Assembly (NCBI GenBank): GCA_964513925.1
Contig: CAZENR010000033.1
Location: 1 to 9,349 of the forward strand
Length of the DNA: 9,349 nucleotides
Source: DAORHV01 sp964513925
Lineage (GTDB): Bacteria > Patescibacteriota > Gracilibacteria > Peribacterales > Peribacteraceae
Direction: 5' to 3'
Each line of letters starts with the position of its first letter. Position 1 is the first letter of the stretch. This document shows positions 5,027 to 9,349 of the stretch, in pieces. Both the position numbers and the translations under genes were made by a program. The notes below the pieces were generated by a model. The model did no database searches and was not told where the DNA came from. It saw only the letters and a program-made list of their open reading frames with translations.

Positions 5027-7462
5027 CTACTCCTCTTCTTGCTGGGCATCGGTACCGTCGGCAGCAGCTTTCTTACGCTGCTTGGACTTTTGGGGCTTAG
5101 GTGCGCCTTGCTGTCTCAAATATGACGGAATCAGCAGTGCCGGCTTCACGCCTTCCACTTGTCGCAGGACGGGCAGGTCCTCCACGGCGATTTTGCCCAT
5201 GTACAGGGCTTTCATGTCTCCGCCGGAGGCAATGTAGCGCTCTATGGCCTTCAGTCCTCGGAAGTAGACCAGCGTTTTGGTAAAACAGCCGGGTTCTGCG
5301 GTATCAGCCAATCCCCGTTTCAGTTCAATCGTCTTTCCCAGGGCTTTTTCTGGCCGGTAGTGCAGGGCTTCCACAAGGTAGCGGCGCGTGTCGGCAAACG
5401 AGTGTCCAAGCGCATATTTGGCAGCCAGGACGCTTCGGGCATGATGGAATCGTTTTTCGCTATAGGCTGACAGGACGCGGTTTTGGTTATAGATAGCCAA
5501 GCCTTCCTGTGTATCCAGGTAGTTGGCGAAACCCCTGCGGAACAATTCGTACGGTTGCATTTGTCCGTTTTCCGATGTCAGTACGTGGGTTTCTATCTCG
5601 TGCGTCACCAATGCTTGTACATGCTGCTTGGTAAACCTGGCGCCGGCGCGTAAGAACAGTCTCTTATCCCCTGCTGCACAGTCTGTTACCAAGCCATCGC
5701 GTACCATCACTTGCCAGTCGTGCAGGCCGTAGTCGCGCAGTGCCTGCTCGAAGAGTGGCACAACGTCTTCGGGGGTCAGCCACTCCTCGGGTGGAGGCGG
5801 AAGTTCGCAGGCGGTTTGTGTAGCAAGCAGCCCGGCTGCGTCTGCTACCAGCTGTGTAGTCGGCGCACCATACAATGCCTGCGAGGCAGCGCTGAACAAT
5901 CTGGCATTACCGCGCGATTGCAGGACATCGAGCTTTTTCAGCAGTTCCTGACGCTTGCGTTCCAGCAGTATACCCAGGGGGGATGCATCCACAGAAACAT
6001 CCTGCAGGCGGCGCTGCACATCCGCGATATCCAGTGAAATCGGGGCATACTGGAACACTGGGTTGTAGCGCAGGTCGGCAAGCGCTCGCTCGCGCTCCTC
6101 GCGTAGGTTGGTAGGCCGGATGTTCCGCAGCAGCGCAATATCGCGATCTAGCTGTGCTAGCGCCCTGTCCGCTGGCTGCAGGTATTTTTTAATGCCTGTA
6201 CGGGCGGCTGCGGCACGCTTGCCCGGGTCGATGAGAAAGCCTTGTAAATCGCGTCTGCCGATAACGGCGCGGGTTTCTGCCCCTGTGTCGCCGCTCTCGA
6301 TGACTGTTTGGATTTTCTTGCCTCCCAGCGAGAACTTCGCCCTGTGTACGCCTCCCTCGGCTTGCTCCAGCAGATCGTGTTCCAGTAGTTGCTGGATGAG
6401 CGACGGATGAAACACGGTTCGCTCATCATCCGGCGAAACAACGCACGGCTCTTCCAGGCTGTACTCTTCGCCGACAAATGACAGGGCTTCCTGCAGGCCA
6501 AGTACCGGCTTTTCGTCATCGCGCTTGCGCTGCGCTCGTTTCTCCCCGAAGAGTTCCTGCGAGAGGCGCACGCCCTTCTCTGGCGTGCTTACCTGCAAAC
6601 CTTTCACACGTTCCAACCTGGCGCGCAGCGGCGCCAAGTTCGCCACCTGCACCATCAGCCCGGCCCGGGCGTTTACTTCCAGCAGCACCGGCCCTTGCTC
6701 CTCATCGATAGTGAGATCCACCGCCAGATAGCCAATGTTTGTCATGTACTGGATGCGCGATGCAATGAGCAGCATCTCTTCCCAGAACGGCAGTTGCATG
6801 CCGCGAACCGGCGTGCCATGCGGCAGTTCTGTAACCATGTGGTGGTACTGCGCTGCGTAGGTAGTCGTGCCCTTCGCCATATCCAGCCCGATGCCTATGC
6901 CGCCTAAGTGTACGTTGGCTTTTCCACGACTTTCCGGCGTCGGTATGCGCAGCATGGCCATAACCGGAATCAGGTTGAACACGATGATGCGTACATCGGG
7001 CAGGCCCGCCGGGCGGAACGGCGTAAGCGAGTCATGCGCGACCAAAATGCGCTCGAAGAACGCAGTGTCGTTCATGCCGTTTACCGAGAACTTTCCATCC
7101 AGAATGTCTTCGATGTGCGAGACCAGTCGCTCGCGGCTTACCGGATGCTTGCCCTGCTCTAAAAATTGCCTGTTCTTCCGTCCCTTCAGGATGAGGATCC
7201 CCTCCCCTCCGAAACCGTAGTTGGGCTTGAGGACGCAGGTATCGGGCAATGCATCGAAATCGAATTCGCGCAGCTGTCGCCTGCTCTCTATGCGGGCGTA
7301 CACCCGTGCCGTGGGGATGCCACGTGCTGACAGAAACGACTTTGTTTTCATCTTGTCATCTGCAAATGCCACCGCGCGTCGCGGGTTGTAGGGTTTGATG
7401 TACAGCAAATTGCGAGCATTCAGGCCCAGTACGCCATGGTTGGAGAGGAAAGGGAGCAGCAT
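5027..7462 (-). CDS. Fusion protein: RimK-related ATP-grasp ligase + degenerate retropepsin-like segment + DUF1704/QEGLA (MATCAP-like) metallopeptidase
   Basis: An 811-residue cytoplasmic protein with three parts. Residues 1-300 are an ATP-grasp domain of the alpha-L-glutamate ligase-related type: GLNARNLLYI (13-22), DDKMKTK (35-41), an ATP-binding LKPNYGFGGEGI (78-89), PDVRIIV (155-161) and the Mg-binding LEVNARAG (261-268). Such enzymes join an amino acid to a carboxylate using ATP. Residues 318-415 resemble the C-terminal half of RimB-type retropepsins (FSLGGKKIQT, then IGRRDLQGFLIDPGK), but the catalytic DTG is not at the expected place. Residues 425-790 are DUF1704: HEIETH (621-626) is the HExxxH zinc motif, and TQEGLAIYNQ supplies the third ligand candidate E653. 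Members include the eukaryotic tubulin detyrosinase MATCAP. The tail is Lys/Gln-rich, ending QQEEE. The ATG is six bases after the upstream gene's stop, so translational coupling is likely. Substrate unknown. Confidence 0.88.
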   Translation of the reverse strand: MLLPFLSNHGVLGLNARNLLYIKPYNPRRAVAFADDKMKTKSFLSARGIPTARVYARIESRRQLREFDFDALPDTCVLKPNYGFGGEGILILKGRKNRQFLEQGKHPVSRERLVSHIEDILDGKFSVNGMNDTAFFERILVAHDSLTPFRPAGLPDVRIIVFNLIPVMAMLRIPTPESRGKANVHLGGIGIGLDMAKGTTTYAAQYHHMVTELPHGTPVRGMQLPFWEEMLLIASRIQYMTNIGYLAVDLTIDEEQGPVLLEVNARAGLMVQVANLAPLRARLERVKGLQVSTPEKGVRLSQELFGEKRAQRKRDDEKPVLGLQEALSFVGEEYSLEEPCVVSPDDERTVFHPSLIQQLLEHDLLEQAEGGVHRAKFSLGGKKIQTVIESGDTGAETRAVIGRRDLQGFLIDPGKRAAAARTGIKKYLQPADRALAQLDRDIALLRNIRPTNLREERERALADLRYNPVFQYAPISLDIADVQRRLQDVSVDASPLGILLERKRQELLKKLDVLQSRGNARLFSAASQALYGAPTTQLVADAAGLLATQTACELPPPPEEWLTPEDVVPLFEQALRDYGLHDWQVMVRDGLVTDCAAGDKRLFLRAGARFTKQHVQALVTHEIETHVLTSENGQMQPYELFRRGFANYLDTQEGLAIYNQNRVLSAYSEKRFHHARSVLAAKYALGHSFADTRRYLVEALHYRPEKALGKTIELKRGLADTAEPGCFTKTLVYFRGLKAIERYIASGGDMKALYMGKIAVEDLPVLRQVEGVKPALLIPSYLRQQGAPKPQKSKQRKKAAADGTDAQQEEE

Positions 7463-7468
7463 GTGGCG

Positions 7469-8986
7469 CTATTCTTCTTGCAGGTGCTTAAATACTTCGC
7501 GGAAGCGGAAATACTCAAGTAGGCGTAACCCAGTCCAGCGGCCGAGCATGGCATTGATGACAATGGTCAGCAGCACCACCTCGGGGTAGGCCAACACGAA
7601 CGACTGCAACAGCGGCCACTGCACAATGAACACGCACAGCAGCGCGGCAAGCACCGTTTCGCCAATGCCTACGAATGCCGATCGGAACCCTTGCTCGGTT
7701 TTCATGTTGAGGAAGTTCTCGGCAAGCGAAGACATGATGAGCAGAATGAACACCGTGTCGCGAGAGAAGGTAATGCCGAACAGCGTGCCGATGCCAAGAA
7801 GAAGCAGCAGCGTAAAGCTGACAACGGTCAGAATGATCGCCACCTTGGGAATGTAGAGCATGCGCCACCGCCGCATGACCGAGCGCGTGAAGTAGCCAGT
7901 CGCGAGAATGAAGAGCAGGAATAGCAGACCAATCCACCAGCCCAGTGCCAGGAAGCTGAGCGCGATGATGGATGGCGTGTACAAGCCAAGCGTGGTAATG
8001 CCGATGATTTGCTTGAAGAACGCCAGGATGGTGGCAATGAGTGGCAGCATGAGCAGCAACAGCACCGTTTGGCTGGAAACGCCGTGCGTGAGCATGTAGT
8101 TGACGAGCGTCGAGAGCGCATCCCACGGTCGCAGGAACACGTTCTCCGCCGTAACCGACAACACTTCTATATCACGCTGGCCGAGGGTGGTGAGGAACGC
8201 GTCGAAGTTCTCCGACAGCAGTAGCGGGTTCATAGCCTCGCTTCGCGTGAGCACCATTCGTTGCGGTTGTAGCACGGAATACGGCCCGCGCGCGGTGCGC
8301 GCCAGTGTGCCCAAACTCCTGTTGCTCATGACTACGACGTTCTGGTTTTTTATTGCGTTGGCACGCTCGGGGTCGGCCTGCACAGCCTGGATGAGCGCCT
8401 GCAATCCGGAAATTCCTTCAGTCCACACAACGATTGTCTCGGCGTTGCTGAGCGCTTGGCGCTGCTCGGCAAGCGCCGTGGCCAGCGCGTCGCCGGCTTG
8501 CAGGCCAGCGTTTCCGGTCGCGGGAGTAACGATGCGCAGGTACGTGCCGGCTTCGTTGGCGGCTTTGGCGTGCAGCGCAAGTTTGTCCGCAGAGACGCTG
8601 TCGTCGGCCAATAGCACCATTTTCCTGTTGTACACGACAACCGTATGCGTCGTTTCCGATTCCGTGACCTGTCCCGAGAGCGAAACCGTACGCACCACCA
8701 AATGGAAGACCAGCGTTCCCGGCTTTTCGGGGGTGTAAATAGCCTCGACGCTTCGGCTGATTGTCTGCCTTGGTTCCTCTATAAACCAGCGGTACTCTGT
8801 TTTTTCCCCGCTGACAGAACTGGATGATGCATCCAAAATAATGGTGCGTCCAACGGCAATGTCATCCGGGCCTGTAATTACCGCTTGTATCCCCTCTGAA
8901 TCGGTTGGAACCCCCTGGGCAGCCGCAGGCAGCGCCAAGAGCAGCGAAGCGGCAACTCCGGCTACTGCGAGAAAGCGTGTATGCAT
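7469..8986 (-). CDS. Exported Ig/PKD-like protein with C-terminal seven-transmembrane (7TM_transglut-type) module
   Basis: A 505-residue membrane protein, first gene of the operon. Residues 1-24 are a signal peptide (LLLALPAAAQG). Residues 33-119 look like an Ig/PKD-like beta-sandwich (VGRTIILDASSSS, then YRWFI, ending THTVVVYN). Residues 120-290 alternate strands and helices (KMVLLADDSV, ETIVVWTEG, QNVVVMSN), suggesting an alpha/beta extracytoplasmic domain. Residues 304-482 hold seven hydrophobic helices: about 304-324, 328-349, 350-367, 380-405, 411-426, 438-460 and 464-482. The module matches the 7TM_transglut family, with TTLGLYTPSIIALSF at helix 2 and LGRWTGLRLLEYFRFREVF at the end. In that family the helices are usually fused to an inactive transglutaminase; here the outer domains are different. 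Family neighbours are typically ATP-grasp ligases, as here. It probably senses or scaffolds something outside the cell and passes it to the ligase/peptidase fusion inside; that is inference. The C-terminus is cytosolic and ends HLQEE. Confidence 0.86.
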   Translation of the reverse strand: MHTRFLAVAGVAASLLLALPAAAQGVPTDSEGIQAVITGPDDIAVGRTIILDASSSSVSGEKTEYRWFIEEPRQTISRSVEAIYTPEKPGTLVFHLVVRTVSLSGQVTESETTHTVVVYNRKMVLLADDSVSADKLALHAKAANEAGTYLRIVTPATGNAGLQAGDALATALAEQRQALSNAETIVVWTEGISGLQALIQAVQADPERANAIKNQNVVVMSNRSLGTLARTARGPYSVLQPQRMVLTRSEAMNPLLLSENFDAFLTTLGQRDIEVLSVTAENVFLRPWDALSTLVNYMLTHGVSSQTVLLLLMLPLIATILAFFKQIIGITTLGLYTPSIIALSFLALGWWIGLLFLLFILATGYFTRSVMRRWRMLYIPKVAIILTVVSFTLLLLLGIGTLFGITFSRDTVFILLIMSSLAENFLNMKTEQGFRSAFVGIGETVLAALLCVFIVQWPLLQSFVLAYPEVVLLTIVINAMLGRWTGLRLLEYFRFREVFKHLQEE

Positions 8987-8992
8987 AGGCTG

Positions 8993-9021
8993 AGTATACA
9001 GGAATTCGGCGTCAGCAAGAG
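8993..9021 (-). promoter_or_regulatory. Probable promoter of the 7TM/ATP-grasp operon, predicting a leaderless mRNA
   Basis: On the minus strand TATACT (8998-8993) ends six bases before the ATG at 8986, the same spacing as at the 669-residue gene. The -35 is poor: CTCTTG (9021-9016) at a 17-base spacing, or TTGCTG (9018-9013) at only 14. Initiation would fall at the start codon. The call rests mainly on the -10 and on this being the only intergenic space ahead of the operon. Confidence 0.45.
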
Positions 9022-9034
9022 GTGAATGCTATCT

Positions 9035-9062
9035 TTTACATACTAAATAAATATGGTATAAT
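9035..9062 (+). promoter_or_regulatory. Sigma70 promoter with extended -10 ahead of the 76-residue gene
   Basis: TTTACA (9035-9040), a 16-base spacer and a perfect TATAAT (9057-9062) preceded by TGG, giving an extended -10. GGTATAA is repeated nine bases later (9064-9070), which could give a second, weaker -10. The predicted start near 9069 leaves a leader of about 22 bases, A-rich, with no Shine-Dalgarno. The promoter is divergent from that of the 7TM operon within a 105-base, A/T-rich intergenic region. Confidence 0.75.
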
Positions 9063-9091
9063 AGGTATAAGAAACACAGAAATATCACTCT

Positions 9092-9322
9092 ATGGACACA
9101 GCGCCTTTCCAAGACGATGTTCGGCATATCCAATGCGTATCCGCTGCGGTGCTTGCGCATATTGCAGAGGAGGCTGCCAGGTTGACGCCGGATCAGCGCG
9201 ATGCCTTGCTCAAGCGCCTGAAGAAAGGCGATGCAAAGCAGCGTTCGTTTTTTGCCAAAGCGATTGTGAAATTAGATCACGTCTTCCATCGCCTCGTCTC
9301 CCGCCATCATGCCGCATCCTGA
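9092..9322 (+). CDS. Small charged protein of unknown function
   Basis: A 76-residue soluble protein I do not recognise. It is mostly helical in appearance: a hydrophobic-patterned helix SAAVLAHIAEEAARL, then LTPDQRDALLKRLKKGDAKQR, then a helix FFAKAIVKLDHVFHRLVSRHHA. The TPDQRDALLKRL pattern and the many Lys, Arg and His residues suggest a small protein- or nucleic-acid-binding role, but nothing specific can be claimed. It has a good promoter 30 bases upstream and a TGA stop, which supports a real gene. The following reading frame starts at 9309, overlapping its last 14 bases, which suggests a co-transcribed pair. Confidence 0.65.
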   Translation: MDTAPFQDDVRHIQCVSAAVLAHIAEEAARLTPDQRDALLKRLKKGDAKQRSFFAKAIVKLDHVFHRLVSRHHAAS

Positions 9323-9349
9323 GCTGCCTTCATCGGGTCCGGAGCGCAT
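9309..9349 (+). CDS. Possible start of a further gene, truncated by the window edge
   Basis: An ATG at 9309 opens a frame that stays open to the end of the window (13 full codons, beginning MPHPELPSSGPER). It overlaps the end of the 76-residue gene by 14 bases, a common arrangement in compact operons. Too little is visible to identify the product or to be sure it is coding. Confidence 0.35.
   Translation, partial: MPHPELPSSGPER

Noticed and set aside
6269..6294. The DTGA string (residues 392-395 of the fusion) as an active retropepsin catalytic site
   Set aside because: In RimB-type retropepsins the catalytic DTGA is near the domain's N-terminal part, while this one sits immediately before the late IGRRDL strand. 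I treat it as coincidental unless homologues conserve it.
7515..8126. A 203-codon minus-strand open frame inside the 7TM gene
   Set aside because: It lies in another frame of the same strand, its translation is His/Ala/Arg-rich, and it is fully covered by a gene with seven well-formed helices and a family match.
9320..9322. TGA recoded as an amino acid, as in some Patescibacteria
   Set aside because: TGA is the stop of the 76-residue gene, and no other gene needs it as a sense codon. An overlapping ATG at 9309 offers a normal explanation for open sequence after it.
1..9349. tRNA or rRNA genes, CRISPR arrays, insertion sequences, attachment sites
   Set aside because: I saw no tRNA-like cloverleaf, evenly spaced repeats, transposase motifs or terminal inverted repeats; the window is almost filled by protein genes with short gaps.

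Overview
This 9.3 kb window looks like chromosomal DNA of a bacterium of moderately high GC. My best guess is a member of the Patescibacteria/CPR, possibly Peribacteria-like. That is inference from gene content (a VirB2/TrbC-like small pilin, a DUF11-repeat surface protein, an ATP-grasp/DUF1704 fusion) and from the near absence of Shine-Dalgarno sequences; no marker gene proves it. The genetic code appears standard: stops are TAA, TAG and, once, TGA.

Left part (1-936, plus strand): the 3' end of rpsP (ribosomal protein S16), then khpA (KH-domain RNA-binding protein) and a small two-helix pilin-like membrane protein. They are closely spaced and end at a strong intrinsic terminator. The usual rimM-trmD continuation is absent.

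Middle part (948-4923, minus strand): two separately transcribed genes. One encodes a 669-residue protein of unknown function with an HTH-like N-terminus and a Rossmann/methyltransferase-like core; its promoter predicts a leaderless mRNA. The other encodes a secreted, probably wall- or membrane-anchored protein with a calcium-binding-type Asp-rich motif, four DUF11-type beta-sandwich repeats and an FPTTG-plus-hydrophobic C-terminus. It has an almost perfect sigma70 promoter and an intrinsic terminator.

Right part (5027-8986, minus strand): a tight two-gene operon and the most interesting region. The first gene encodes an exported protein with an Ig/PKD-like domain, an alpha/beta domain and a C-terminal seven-helix module of the 7TM_transglut type. 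The second, six bases later, encodes an 811-residue fusion of a RimK-related ATP-grasp ligase, a middle segment that looks like a degenerate RimB-type retropepsin, and a DUF1704/QEGLA metallopeptidase-like domain with HExxxH and EGLA motifs. DUF1704 is the family of the eukaryotic tubulin detyrosinase MATCAP, and tubulin tyrosine ligase is also an ATP-grasp enzyme. The single bacterial protein therefore joins a predicted 'add residue' domain to a predicted 'remove residue' domain, beside a membrane partner. Its substrate is unknown.

Right edge (9035-9349, plus strand): a divergent promoter with a consensus extended -10 drives a 76-residue unknown protein, overlapped at its end by the start of another reading frame that leaves the window.
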